This document shows positions 27,274 to 38,700 of a DNA stretch of 64,000 bases, one piece after another. Under the pieces are notes generated by a model. That model was not told the origin of the DNA. It saw nothing but the letters and a program-made list of their open reading frames with translations, and made no database searches. This DNA comes from an uncultured Bacteroidales bacterium (GTDB taxonomy: Bacteria > Bacteroidota > Bacteroidia > Bacteroidales > Paludibacteraceae), in the NCBI GenBank assembly GCA_900318245.1, contig ONJT01000013.1, positions 1 through 64,000 of the forward strand, in the 5' to 3' direction. The first letter of the stretch is position 1; every line of letters starts with the position of its first letter. A program made the position numbers and the translations under genes.

Positions 27274-27995
27274 TTATCATCCCTACTTACAACGAGAAAG
27301 AGAATATTGAAGCCATTATCACGGCTGTGATGGACCTGCCGCTGGACTTCCACGTGCTGATCATCGACGACGGTTCGCCGGATGGCACCGCCGCGATCGT
27401 CAAGCGCCTCATGGCCGGTCGCTACAAGGACCGCCTGTTCTTGGTGGAGCGCTCCGGCAAACAGGGTCTCGGTACGGCGTATATCGCCGGTTTCAAGTGG
27501 GCTATTGAGCATAAGTCCGACTATATCTTCGAGATGGACGCGGACTTCAGCCACAACCCGCAAGACCTGCTCAAGCTCTATGACGCCTGTGCCAACGAAG
27601 GCGCAGACCTCGCGATCGGTAGCCGTTATGTCACCGGTGTGAACGTTGTCAACTGGCCTATGGGACGCGTGCTGATGTCGTATTTCGCTTCGAAATATGT
27701 ACGGACCGTCCTCGGCGTCGATATCCACGATACCACCGCCGGCTTCGTCTGCTACAAGCGCCACCTGCTCGAGACCATCGAACTCGATAAGATTCGCTTC
27801 AAAGGCTATGCCTTCCAGATCGAGATGAAGTTCACCGCCTCCAAGTGCGGCGCGAAGATCATCGAAGTGCCGATCGTCTTCGTCAACCGCGTGCTTGGTA
27901 CCTCGAAGATGAGCGGCGGTATCTTCTCCGAAGCCCTGCTCGGCGTCATTCGTCTGAAAATAAGTAGCTGGTTTAGAAAATATCCTAAATTATGA
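27261..27995 (+). CDS. polyprenol-phosphate mannosyltransferase (GT2 family)
   Basis: A 244-aa glycosyltransferase of the dolichol-phosphate-mannose synthase type. IIPTYNEKENIE opens the GT-A fold, DDGSPDGT (residues about 35-42) and DADFSHNP (near 93) bind nucleotide sugar and metal, and RFKGYAFQIEMK is the family's acceptor region. It has no C-terminal membrane helices, so it is the soluble form. It would make polyprenyl-phosphomannose for glycosylation at the membrane. It overlaps both neighbours. Confidence 0.88.
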   Translation: MQRLVIIPTYNEKENIEAIITAVMDLPLDFHVLIIDDGSPDGTAAIVKRLMAGRYKDRLFLVERSGKQGLGTAYIAGFKWAIEHKSDYIFEMDADFSHNPQDLLKLYDACANEGADLAIGSRYVTGVNVVNWPMGRVLMSYFASKYVRTVLGVDIHDTTAGFVCYKRHLLETIELDKIRFKGYAFQIEMKFTASKCGAKIIEVPIVFVNRVLGTSKMSGGIFSEALLGVIRLKISSWFRKYPKL

Positions 27996-29776
27996 CTTTA
28001 GAACAACAAATAACTTCCCTGGCCAAAGCGGCGGTGAAAGCCCTGTATGATGTCGATGCTGCTGACAACCAGATCCAATTGCAAAAGACCCGCCCGGAGT
28101 TCGAAGGAAACATCACCTTGGTGGTCTTCCCCTTCGTCAAACTCGCCCGCAAAGCGCCGGCACAGGTAGCTGCGGAGATCGGCAAAGAACTCGTCAAGAG
28201 CGATATCGTCGCCAAATACAACGCGGTGCAGGGTTTCCTTAACCTCGTCATCGACGACGCGTTCTGGATCAAGCAGTTAGAGGCCATCGATGCCGACGCC
28301 AACTACGGTCAGCAGCCCGATCGTCACCAACTGATGATGGTCGAGTACTCGTCCCCGAATACCAACAAACCGCTGCACCTTGGGCATGTGCGCAATAACC
28401 TGCTCGGCTATTCGATCGCGCGCATCCAAGAGGCCAACGGATGGAAGGTCGTCAAGACGAACATCGTCAACGACCGCGGCATCCATATCTGTAAGTCCAT
28501 GCTCGCATGGCTTAAGTTCGGGAATGGCGAGACGCCGGAGTCCAGTGGCAAGAAAGGTGACCACCTCATCGGCGACTACTACGTACGCTTCGATAAAGAG
28601 TACAAGGCGCAGATAGCCGAACTGATGGCGAAAGGCATGGACGAAGAGACCGCCAAACGCGAAGCGCCGCTCATGCTCGAGGCGCAGGACATGCTCCGTA
28701 AGTGGGAAGCCAACGACCCCGAAGTACGCGCCCTCTGGGCCAAGATGAACAGTTGGGTATACGCCGGTTTCGACGAGACCTATAAGCGTATGGGCGTTTC
28801 GTTCGATAAGATATACTACGAGTCGAACACCTACCTCGAGGGCAAGTCCGAAGTAGAGAAAGGTTTGGCTAGCGGTGCGTTCTACCGTCGCGAAGACGGT
28901 TCGGTATGGGCAGACCTCACCAAGGACGGATTGGACGAGAAACTGCTCCTCCGCTCCGACGGTACCTCCGTCTATATGACCCAGGATATCGGTACGGCGA
29001 AGCTCCGCTTCCAGGACTATCCTATCGACAAGATGGTCTATGTGGTAGGCAACGAGCAGGAGTACCACTTCAAGGTGCTGTCTATCCTGCTTGACCGTCT
29101 CGGATTCCCATTCGGCAAAGAACTCGTTCACTTCTCCTACGGCATGGTTGAACTGCCGAATGGTAAGATGAAATCCCGCGAAGGAACGGTAGTCGATGCC
29201 GACGATCTGATGGATAAGATGGTTGAGGATGCCAAAGAGATTTATCTCCAGAAAAATGACCAATCATCAATGAGCAATAATCAATGCGACGAAGTCGCAC
29301 GAATGGTCGGTCTTGGTGCGCTGAAGTACTTCATCCTGAAGGTCGATCCGCGCAAGAACATGCTCTTCAACCCCGCGGAGTCTATCGACTTCAACGGTAA
29401 CACGGGTCCCTTCATCCAGTACACCTTCGCCCGCATCCAATCGGTTTTGAGAAAAGCTGAGGCTGATTCGGTATCTCGGTATCCCGATATCCCGGTATCT
29501 CGAGATCTAGATCCCAAAGAGCTCGCCCTCATTCAGCGCCTTTGTGACTATCCTTCGACAGTCCGTGCGGCCGGCGATGAGTTCTCGCCCGCGATCCTAT
29601 GTAACTACGCGTACGCCCTCGCGTGCGACTTCAACTCGTTCTATCACGACCTGAGCATCCTCAACGAACCCGACGCGCAGAAAAAAGCCCTGCGCCTGCT
29701 GCTCGCTGCCAACGTCGCGAAGGTACTGAAGAACGCGATGGGTCTTCTCGGCATCGAGATGCCCGAACGAATGTAA
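27992..29776 (+). CDS. argS: arginyl-tRNA synthetase
   Basis: A 594-aa class I synthetase. HLGH (in PLHLGHVRNN, near residue 129) and the KMSKS-equivalent GKMKSREGT (near 391) mark the active site, and the DALR anticodon-binding domain closes the protein. Two surface loops are made of short repeats: DQSSMSNNQ (29260-29286) and SVSRYPDIPVSRDLD (29468-29514). It starts in a 4-nt overlap and is last in the operon. Confidence 0.95.
   Translation: MTLEQQITSLAKAAVKALYDVDAADNQIQLQKTRPEFEGNITLVVFPFVKLARKAPAQVAAEIGKELVKSDIVAKYNAVQGFLNLVIDDAFWIKQLEAIDADANYGQQPDRHQLMMVEYSSPNTNKPLHLGHVRNNLLGYSIARIQEANGWKVVKTNIVNDRGIHICKSMLAWLKFGNGETPESSGKKGDHLIGDYYVRFDKEYKAQIAELMAKGMDEETAKREAPLMLEAQDMLRKWEANDPEVRALWAKMNSWVYAGFDETYKRMGVSFDKIYYESNTYLEGKSEVEKGLASGAFYRREDGSVWADLTKDGLDEKLLLRSDGTSVYMTQDIGTAKLRFQDYPIDKMVYVVGNEQEYHFKVLSILLDRLGFPFGKELVHFSYGMVELPNGKMKSREGTVVDADDLMDKMVEDAKEIYLQKNDQSSMSNNQCDEVARMVGLGALKYFILKVDPRKNMLFNPAESIDFNGNTGPFIQYTFARIQSVLRKAEADSVSRYPDIPVSRDLDPKELALIQRLCDYPSTVRAAGDEFSPAILCNYAYALACDFNSFYHDLSILNEPDAQKKALRLLLAANVAKVLKNAMGLLGIEMPERM
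29260..29286 (+). repeat. in-frame word repeat inside argS (CAATCATCAAT)
   Basis: CAATCATCAATGAGCAATAA and a further TCAATG form one loop of ArgS. The same ATCATCAAT word appears at 51105-51140 and 56817-56854. Confidence 0.7.
29468..29514 (+). repeat. in-frame word repeat inside argS (CGGTATCTC/CGGTATCCC)
   Basis: Near-copies of an 8-9 nt word (CGGTATCTC, CGGTATCCC, GATATCCC, GGTATCTC) just before the DALR domain. Confidence 0.75.
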
Positions 29777-29813
29777 AACGCTTTAAATCAATACGATATG
29801 AAAAATAGTGAAC

Positions 29814-32093
29814 TTATAAAGTGAGTCTTATCCCGGCGAAGTAAGTACGAGGAATAGTCGGTCCGTAGATGTAGTTCGCATCGCGGAACTCGCCGCGGTC
29901 AAGATCGTGCTGGAACTGATCCAGCACGTTTTTTATGCCGCAACTGATCTCCATGCAGTAGTGTTTGTACAGGTGGATGTCGTATGCCAGACGGAAACCG
30001 AGGTCCCAGAACGACGGGGTCTTCTCCAAGCGGTCTTGGGGGATATAACCTGCCAGGTGCGGTACAAGCATCGAGCCGGTGGCTTTGCCGTTGATGGAGA
30101 TGGTGAAGTCCTGTACCGGCTGGATGTCTATCAGCACATAGCCGTAGTTATCCGGCGTATGGGGCATATGTACGTCTGCCGGCACCTCCTGACTCCAGGC
30201 CTGCGGCTCGGTATAGCGGCTCTGCTGGTAGGTATAGCCGATCTGGAAAGAGAAGAGGGTGCCGTAATTGATTTTTCCCTCGAGGTTGATACCGCCCACC
30301 CATGCCGCGTGCGCATTCGTGCGGGTAAACAGGATATTCCCCGCCGCATCTCTGCCGTCCTCGCGGAGGAAGAAAACATCCTGCAGATAGGTGTAGAATC
30401 CTTCCGCCGTCAGGTTGATCTCCCATTTCCCGAAGCTGCGGTACCAGTCGCCACTCAGCGTCGCGCTGTGCGAGTACTCGGGACGGAGGTTCGGGTCTAA
30501 CCGTATCAGCGACACGTTGCCTCCCACCGCCGCGACATGCAGGTCTTCGTCGTAGGCCTGCGGCGCACGGTAGCCGCTGCTGTAGCCCGCGCGCAGGACG
30601 AGCCCCTGAACCGGCGTATAGCGGAAGGTGGCACGCGGGTTGAAGACGACGCTCCGCAGTAGGTTATGTTTCTCTAATCGTCCGCCTATCAGCACGGACC
30701 ATTGCTCCTGTTTCCATTCGTTCTGGGCATACACGCCTGCTACATGGACCTGCTGGTTGAGGTCGCGGTTGTAGCCCACCATGCGGTCATGCAGACCGTT
30801 GTACGTGTATTCGGCGCCTACGCTCAGGTCGCCTTTGGCGCGCCCGCAAGGGTAGGAGAAGCGGTACTGCAGACCCGTGATAGACGTCAGGTCGGTACTG
30901 CGCCCGTAGGCCGCGGTGTCACGTCCGGCGCCGAAATAGCTCTCGCGCCCGATATGCTGGATCGCCGAATAGGCGGAGACGAAATGGCGGTTGTCCGCAG
31001 AGAACCAGTCGAATGCCAGTTGCCCGGCGTCGATGTTATGGCGCAGCTGCTCCGCGATGTCGGCCTGGTGGGGCTCGAACTCAAAGCGGTTGCCGCCGCG
31101 GCGGAAGTCCGTCGTGTGATGGTACTCGGCGGTGATCTTGCTGTAGGCGCTCGTCTTGAAATATGTCCGCGCACCGGCGGTCGTCGACCGCATCTTCGGC
31201 ACCTCGCTGAACCCGTCCCCGTCGCGGTCGTACGCACTGCGCGTACGGTGGCTCGCGAAGATATATGCGCCTATCTTCCGGTTCTCGCTTAAGACCGAAG
31301 CGTTGAGGTCGGTGTGGATATCGTACCCCGCATGTTCGTTGATCATGCTCGTGTTGGCGATGTTGACGAAGTTACGCACCGGCTCTTTGGTGATGATGTT
31401 GACTACGCCGGCTATCGCGTTCGCCCCGTACATCGCCGACCCGCCGCCGCGGATCACCTCGATGCGGTCGATCATCGCGGCAGGTACCTGCTCCAGACCA
31501 TACACCGAAGCCATGCTGGAGAAGACCGGACGGCTGTCCATGAGGATCTGCGTATATTGGCCCTGCAAGCCGTTGATGCGCAGCTCCGTCTTGCCGCAGT
31601 TCGAGCAGGTGTTCTCCACCCGCAGGCCCGGCTGGAAATTTAACGCGTCCGCGACGCAGGCGACCGCCGTCGTCTCGAACAGCCTCGGCGACAGCACGTT
31701 GACGATCGTTGCGGCTTCCTGACGCTTGGTCGCGTAGCGGTTCGCCGTGACAACCACGCTGTTGAGCAACTGCGACACCTCGCGGATAGCCGCTTTCAGC
31801 TCCACAGTCTTGTTCTCTTCGATCTTGACCGGCAGCTCCAGGTTCTCATAACCCACGTACGAAAAGACGATGGTCTGCCTGCCGAGCGGCAGGTTCTTTA
31901 GAAAGAAGTGACCGGACTCGTCGGTCACAGTACCTATATTCGTCCCTTTCACCTGTACGTTCACGTACGGCAGGTGCTCGCCCGTTTTCTCGTCCAACAC
32001 GTGCCCGACGAGGTGGGCGTCAAACTCCTCCTGCGCCCACACCGGCACCGCGCACAGCAGCGCAAAAACCAATACCTCTATAATCTTTTTCAT
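29814..32093 (-). CDS. TonB-dependent outer-membrane receptor
   Basis: A 759-aa receptor. A signal peptide ends near VWAQ (residue 21). A CarboxypepD_reg-like domain follows (about 28-110: GHVLDEKTGEHLPYVNVQVKG), then the plug (about 120-240: VVVTANRYATKRQE, RVENTCSNCGKTEL, RIEVIRGGGSAMYGANAIAG) and a 22-strand barrel. There is no SusD partner, so it probably imports a metal complex, cobamide or siderophore rather than a glycan. The start at 32093 gives a standard signal peptide; an upstream frame lies before the promoter. Confidence 0.9.
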   Translation of the reverse strand: MKKIIEVLVFALLCAVPVWAQEEFDAHLVGHVLDEKTGEHLPYVNVQVKGTNIGTVTDESGHFFLKNLPLGRQTIVFSYVGYENLELPVKIEENKTVELKAAIREVSQLLNSVVVTANRYATKRQEAATIVNVLSPRLFETTAVACVADALNFQPGLRVENTCSNCGKTELRINGLQGQYTQILMDSRPVFSSMASVYGLEQVPAAMIDRIEVIRGGGSAMYGANAIAGVVNIITKEPVRNFVNIANTSMINEHAGYDIHTDLNASVLSENRKIGAYIFASHRTRSAYDRDGDGFSEVPKMRSTTAGARTYFKTSAYSKITAEYHHTTDFRRGGNRFEFEPHQADIAEQLRHNIDAGQLAFDWFSADNRHFVSAYSAIQHIGRESYFGAGRDTAAYGRSTDLTSITGLQYRFSYPCGRAKGDLSVGAEYTYNGLHDRMVGYNRDLNQQVHVAGVYAQNEWKQEQWSVLIGGRLEKHNLLRSVVFNPRATFRYTPVQGLVLRAGYSSGYRAPQAYDEDLHVAAVGGNVSLIRLDPNLRPEYSHSATLSGDWYRSFGKWEINLTAEGFYTYLQDVFFLREDGRDAAGNILFTRTNAHAAWVGGINLEGKINYGTLFSFQIGYTYQQSRYTEPQAWSQEVPADVHMPHTPDNYGYVLIDIQPVQDFTISINGKATGSMLVPHLAGYIPQDRLEKTPSFWDLGFRLAYDIHLYKHYCMEISCGIKNVLDQFQHDLDRGEFRDANYIYGPTIPRTYFAGIRLTL

Positions 32094-32117
32094 ACCTGTC
32101 TTTTTCGAAAAACCGCG

Positions 32118-32149
32118 CAAAGGTACTGCTTTTTCCCCACATACGCAAT
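32118..32149 (-). promoter_or_regulatory. promoter of the TonB receptor gene
   Basis: Minus-strand -7 box TACCTTTG (32125-32118). A TTG about 21 nt upstream (32149-32147) can serve as the -33 element. Predicted start near 32111, about 18 nt before the ATG. Confidence 0.7.
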
Positions 32150-32250
32150 CCCCAAAAATAGGGATTTTTATGCTCATGGCTTTTTGTTTTTATCAAAAAC
32201 ACTAAATTCGTGTGAAAAGTACAGATTTTTCTGCGATTTTTATGTAAAAA

Positions 32251-32282
32251 TTTGTTAATGTCAAAAAAAAACAGTATCTTTG
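32251..32282 (+). promoter_or_regulatory. promoter of the giant surface protein leader
   Basis: -33 TTTG (32251-32254) and -7 TATCTTTG (32275-32282), 20 nt apart, with AATGTCAAAAAA in the spacer. It lies 430 nt before the coding sequence at 32712. Confidence 0.85.
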
Positions 32283-32288
32283 CAGCCG

Positions 32289-32655
32289 ATTTGGGTGCAA
32301 AGGCGCTACACACGTGCGTGCACACGCATGTACCTTTTGTACATAAATATACCGTCCACTCCGGAGACGTAAAATCGGGAGCGCTGGGCTCAACAGCGTA
32401 AAAAAGTGAGTACATATTGAAAGGCGTTTATTTACGCTTGTTTTGATGGTTCAGAAACTTCGCAACTTTCTCAATATCTGTTCAAGACAAGGCAACGATA
32501 GATGTTTACGTAGGTATATAACCCTCCTGTTGATACAGGAGAACTATATACTATGTAGGCGTAGGCTCTGTGTTGCTTGTACTGACAGATATAGGCAATG
32601 CGAAGGCCTCTGAACCGCAGGACAAGTTAACAATACAGGTTCTGCGCTTTTTTGT
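32289..32655 (+). ncRNA. long structured leader with intrinsic-terminator-like hairpin
   Basis: About 365 nt between the predicted start and a terminator-like hairpin, with no credible gene. Visible stems: GTGCGT/ACGCAT with a 4-nt loop (32313-32328), CGCTG-N7-CAGCG (32382-32398), GTATATA/TATATAC (32514-32551) enclosing a perfect CTCCTGT/ACAGGAG hairpin (32524-32541), and a long final hairpin pairing 32559-32564, 32568-32575 and 32576-32580 with 32642-32647, 32631-32638 and 32622-32626, followed by six T. It is either an attenuating 5' leader of the gene at 32712 or a separate RNA. No other promoter is seen before that gene. Confidence 0.6.
32559..32653 (+). terminator. terminator or attenuator before the giant gene
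   Basis: A stem of 6, 8 and 5 bp interrupted by small bulges, ending in TTTTTT, about 58 nt upstream of the start codon. Read-through would be needed to express the gene at 32712. Confidence 0.65.
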
Positions 32656-32711
32656 GTATGTATGTGAACGAGAGACAGAAAGAGAAAATAACAAAAAATA
32701 AAAAATACATT

Positions 32712-35700
32712 ATGAAAAATTTCAACTTAATCAAAAGGCTATTTATGGATAGCCATGAGAAACAATCACCGCAACGGTTTGGACGGTATGCGGCAATGCT
32801 AATCATGCTCCTCACCCTCGGTGTCGGACAGATGTGGGGTGTAAGTATCTGCAAAACAGGTACAACGTATATCTATTTGGATAGGACCAATATGACGAGT
32901 TGGACTACGAGCGGAAATACTTATTTGGTTTGGAGATACGATAATAGTGCGTATAGGGCGCAGACTTCAAATATCGCCAATACCAAGTTAGCGCTTTGGT
33001 ATGGAAGTACTGGATGGGACAATATTACGCACATTGGTTATATGTATGGTAGCTGGGGCGCATCTGGTAGTGATACATGGTCTAATATCACAGATTGGGC
33101 GCCGGATTATACCAATAGTTATAATGGTAGTTTTGGATTCAATAATGGTAATTACAGCGTAGTATCAGCAACAGGATCTTCCAAAGACTGGACGCTATCT
33201 CCTACTTATATGGGTACTACAGCATCCTCGATGAACAAGACTATCACAGTAAAAGCGAAAGTATCCACTGATGGGGGAAGTACCTATAGTGAGACCACTT
33301 CCCCGGGAACACTTTCTGCAAGTTCTAATAAGTTTACTGCATATAATTCGTGTGCATCAGGGCAATCCCTTAGTTCCGGTACTATCACTTGCGGATACAC
33401 AGCTACTACAACTTTGACTGCCGCTGATGCTACTGGCTATGATTTTGTTGGTTGGTACAACTCATCGGGCACACAACAGACTACGTCTAAAACATTGACT
33501 ATATATCCGACAGCCGATGCAACCTATTATGCATATTATAAAGAGAAACAATATTCTCTGACATTCTCGCATAATGGTCATGGTTCGATTGCCGTTGCAG
33601 ATAACACGGTTTCTTCCGGAAGTACGGCTAATGTAAACTATTTTACTACAATGACCTTGGTTGCTACACCTGCTGATGGTTATCATTTCACAGGATGGAC
33701 TCTGTCTGGTACCAATACGGGTTCAGTAACAATTGGAAACGCTGCTAATGAGTCCACAACTATCAAGGCAACGAACACCGGAGCAACAGTAACGGCTGGT
33801 TTTGAAGTTGATGCTGCTAACTACACTATCACATATGGAGTAGGAACCAGTTATACATCTTATGGCTCGGTTACAGAAGGTCATTCATACGCAAGCGGTT
33901 CTTCACAAACATCAGGAACCGAGATCTCGTTAACGGCTACACCAGTTACACACTATAAATTAGAGGGATGGTATAGCGATGCGGCATGTTCTTCCGCTAT
34001 TGCCGGTGCAGGTACTACCAATCCATATGAGTTCACGTTAGGTGCCAACACTTCCGTTTATGCAAAGTTCGTTTTGAAACAATGTACTATAACTCTTGAC
34101 CGAAATGGTGGTTCTGCAGGTGCAACATCTGTTACTGCTTTACATGGTCAGACACTTCCTGCCTTTACAGCGCATACCCGTACGGGTTACACGCTGAATG
34201 GATATTATACAGAAACCAGCGGAGGTACGAAAATTATCAATGCGGATGGTTCGTTGGTAGCTGGCACATCCTATGCTAATGGCAGTAAACAATGGAACAG
34301 CGATGTTACGACTTTGACTTTGCACGCTCAATGGACGGAGGTAAAATCGACGGTCTCGTTAGTAGCTTCTCCTACAGGAGCTGGTACCTTTACAAGTGGA
34401 GGCACTGTAACATCTGTACAAGCGGGTGTTGCGACTAAACCTTCTGTGACAGCGAATCCTGCTTTTGGCTATTCATTTAGCAGTTGGGCAGTTTCAGGCG
34501 GAGCAACGATTAGCAGCACATCCTCTAATCCGACAACTGTAACTGGTAAGGGCGCAGGAGCAGCAGCTACATTGACAGCCACTTTTGCACGAACATACTC
34601 TTATATGCAAGGACGTATGAGTATTTATAATGCCGCACGTAATAGCAAAACACATATTGCAAGTTCTGAAGGCGGATGGGATACAAATAGTACACGTATT
34701 GGTTTGGATTATGATGATACAAATCATCGTTTCGTTCTTCATACACATATGAAACCGTCAGAATTAACGGCACAACAAAACAGTGAATACCAATGGTTCA
34801 AAATAAAAAATGGGTCAACGACTTATGCTCCGACAAGTGATACTCAAATAACGAAAGCCGGAACAAAATACTCGGCATCATCGAGCGGTTCAGGAAGTTA
34901 TCGAATCAATAACGCAGCAACTAGCGGTTATGTTGTACTTCATTTTGATGGTTCAGATGTATGGTACACATTAGAACAGCGGTTGCAGTATAGCAAAAAT
35001 GGAGGTACAGGTAGCAATCCGACGGGTGCAAATGGGCATAACTCATACCATGCTACAGGTACCAACGCGACAGCCGCAAATAATCCGTACACGCGAACAG
35101 GCTATACCTTTGCAAGTTGGAACACAAAGTCCAATGGAAATGGCACTAACTATGCCGAAGGCGCAAATGTGCCGATGAGTGCAGATGTGACTCTTTATGC
35201 TAAGTGGACCGCGAATCCGTACACCGTTGTTTTGGACAAGCAGACAAGCGCAGAAGGCTATGGAGGAAATGCTGGTACAGTAGCGAATCAGACTGTAACA
35301 TTTGATGCAACACCGGCTACCGTTTCCGGCACTATGCCAACAGCGGCGCAAGGATATGGCTTCATGGGATTCTATAGCGAAGCAGGCGGAAACGGCAGAC
35401 GTTTCATTGATCCTTCGGGTAATTGGGTAACCAGCGCTGGTGATACTATCAGCGGAGGTAAATGGGTTAAACCGGCAGGAATCACCCTCTATGCGTACTA
35501 TAAGAAAGCAGAAATCACCGCATTGACGCTGGTGGATGCGATTGTTGCACCTGATGTAGCGGATGCTGTGAAGGTAACACCGACGGTTGAGCCGACACCG
35601 GCAGGAACAACACATATCGACTGGAGAGTGCTGTATAGCAACGGCAACCCGCTGGCATCACAACCATCAATGTCGGTCTATAATACAACAGGTGTACAAT

Positions 35701-38700
35701 TCACCTCTCCGGCGACTTCAGGTACCTACTTGATAGAAGCTGTATTACGCACCGGCTCAACAGCCAAGGCCGGCACAACAATCGACTCCACAACTGTTCT
35801 TTTCCACGTAGCAGGAGATCATACTGTCACGGTACAATATAAAGACGCGGAAGGTGCTACTATTGCTGCTTCAACGAATGTCACCGGCAAGCCGTTGGCA
35901 TGGTCAGACGATATCACAGCGCCGACGTTCTTCGGCTATTCGTTTACTCGTTGGGATGCCGGAGATGGTGTGACCATCAAAGATGGTAGCGGTGAAGACA
36001 AGACCACCTCTACTTCGGCAACCATCAAGATTAAAGCCGTTTATGACGGTAAGTTGACAGCAGTTTACACCCCTAAATCGATGATCTTCTTTAAGAATAC
36101 TTTGGGGTGGAGCGATGTATATGTAAACTTCTATTCTGGTTCGTATTGGAACGCAACCAATGGTTCGGGTAATAAATCCGTTGCCAACCGCAATAAACAC
36201 ATGACCCGCCTTGGCGAAACTGATATCTGGTACTTCGATTATGGAGCAGCAAGTATCACAAACCCTTCGCTTTATGTATCGTTCACAAGCGCTTCGCAAG
36301 AAAATAAAGAGAACTTTGAGTCAGGAGTAAGTGTTGTATATCCCGCCAATTATTATCAGAATAAGATTGGTGAGGATCATTCCGCGGAAAACGGATTTAA
36401 GTCAGCTACTCCGATGTTCGTTCCTTTAGCGGGACAGTCGAAAACAACGATGAATAGTAAAGCTGATTACTACAACCGTGGTTATTGGACCAAGTATCTG
36501 CCGGGTACGGGATACACGTTGCGGATCTATAACTCAGCCGGAAGTACATTGCTAAAGTCTATTGAATTCACCTCAGAGGATGAGTTGATGCCTATGAAAG
36601 CTGTTGTTGATTTGGAAGCAGGGCAGACATATAAGTTCCTCATCCTTCGTGGCACAAGCAGTGTGGGCATTGAATTAGGAACGACCTCCAATTCTAACAT
36701 GACCAATGATAACCACTCCAATTGGCAGTTGAGTCATCAAGCCACATTCAATAAACTTGGCGTAGTCACTTCTGCAGCAGGAGACTACACCTTTACGCTG
36801 ACATTTGCTAACACGAACAATAACGATGATCATCGTTACCGTATCTCCGTGGATTATCCGGCAGCTACGGGTGACTTCCAGATTCTCTACAACGATAGAG
36901 CGACCTGGTCGCACAGTGCACACAATGCAAGTTGGTATCATCCCTCACGCATGATCTCTGCTCGCGCGAATGGTAAGGATACTATATCGTTCTACGTCTA
37001 TAAAAACGCTAACACTATACTCAAAGCGCGTAAGGTTAAATCAATTACCGCCAGTACAGGTGCTATCACTTGGGAGGCTGTCAATATTGGATCAAGTGCT
37101 TCGATGAGCCTTAGCGGGGTGGCTAAGACCGGAATTTACAACTTTGAGGTTGTGCAGAACTCTACTGGTACAGCAATTACTGCTATCAACAATCTTGGTG
37201 AATATACAGGTAACTTCTATATCCGCACCGATGCTGCGAATAGTAAGTGGGATAACTATTCTACAGACGGTGATCACCTGATGACATATTCTGAATATTC
37301 AATTGACCATGGTGGCTACAGTCACTACTACACCCATTGGGTGAAATGTTCGGATACAGGACGCAAAAACGTGAAGTTCTGTATTGCCAACGATTATAGC
37401 CCGTGTATTTCGGATACATTGGCGCGCGAGGCTGCTTCGGGCGATTGGGCAAATATTGACACTTATATGTTCGAAGGCGGTGATTTGAAACGCGATGCGA
37501 ATGTGCGCTTTATGTGGAATCAGAGCACTAATAAGCTCAGTCGTGCGTATATCGATGGTGCGCAAGAAGGCGGTTATGATTTCTTGGTACTGCTCAATAC
37601 GGATAGTCCAAATAAGATTAGATGGGCTGACGAGAGTCCATTGACCTCCAATAAGGTCACCTTCTCCGATAATGAGAACTGGATTTATGAGGCGGAGATT
37701 CAAGCTCAACCGAATGCAAAAATCCAGTTGAAATCCACTTGGGGTACAGGCGGCACTGCAATTGTACAGTACTTCAAAGGTTCGTCCAGCACCAGCGAAA
37801 CGCTTGTCGGAGGTAGCGGATCAGATTGGTATCCTATACGCTTGATATACGACTTCAAGACGAATCGTCTTGTGGCATCGTATATTCCGGCTAGCGGAAA
37901 TATCACTACGAATATTGCGATTAACGCCGACGTGATGTTTATCCGTGAACACCAAGGAGATGTCGCTCAGTTGACTTTTAGCGGTAGCGGTGCCATCTCA
38001 GATATCAAGACGGCTTATGGTGTATTGCGCCTCAACAAATGGACGCTGAATAATAAATCAAAGACAGGAACACATAGCCCGTTGAGTCCGCTACTTTCTC
38101 GTTATGAGCGCGACTTGTTCTATATATCGTTCCCGTTCAAGGTCGCGATGAGCGAAGTATTCGGATTTGGCACATACGGAAAGCACTGGATCATCGAGGA
38201 ATATGATGGTGCAGGTCGTGCAGCGAATGGTTACTGGGCGGAATCTGGTCCGAACTGGAAGTTTGTTTGGGATCGCCAAGGTAAGTTCTTTGAGCCGAAC
38301 CAAGGATATATCATCGCCTTGGAGTTGGATGAAATGGGCGAGGAATCAGAAGTATGGGGTCCAGATAGCCGAAGCAGCCAAGTGGAACTGTACTTCCCAT
38401 CGTATGGTTCTATGCCGACGATTACCAACTCCACTGTAAATTGCACGATTCCGGAGCACCCATGCACCATCAACCGAAGCAAAGAAATAGGTGGAGACGG
38501 ACAAGAACTCGGCCCTGAATATGACCGTCGCGTGAAGGATAGTAACTGGAATGTGATTAGCGTACCGACGTATGTAAATACGAATAATGCCTCGTACAAC
38601 AACACATCGTGGATCACTACTGTAGGTCCTGAATTCCTCTACGAGTGGAACTCGGCGGACAACAGCGTAACAGCTCGTTCGTATGTAGGATACACCTATA

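Noticed and set aside
32289..32655. tmRNA, RNase P RNA or 6S RNA identity for the long leader
   Set aside because: No tRNA-like T-arm, no RNase P core motif such as GAGGAAAGTC, and no clear 6S central bubble; only generic stems can be shown.
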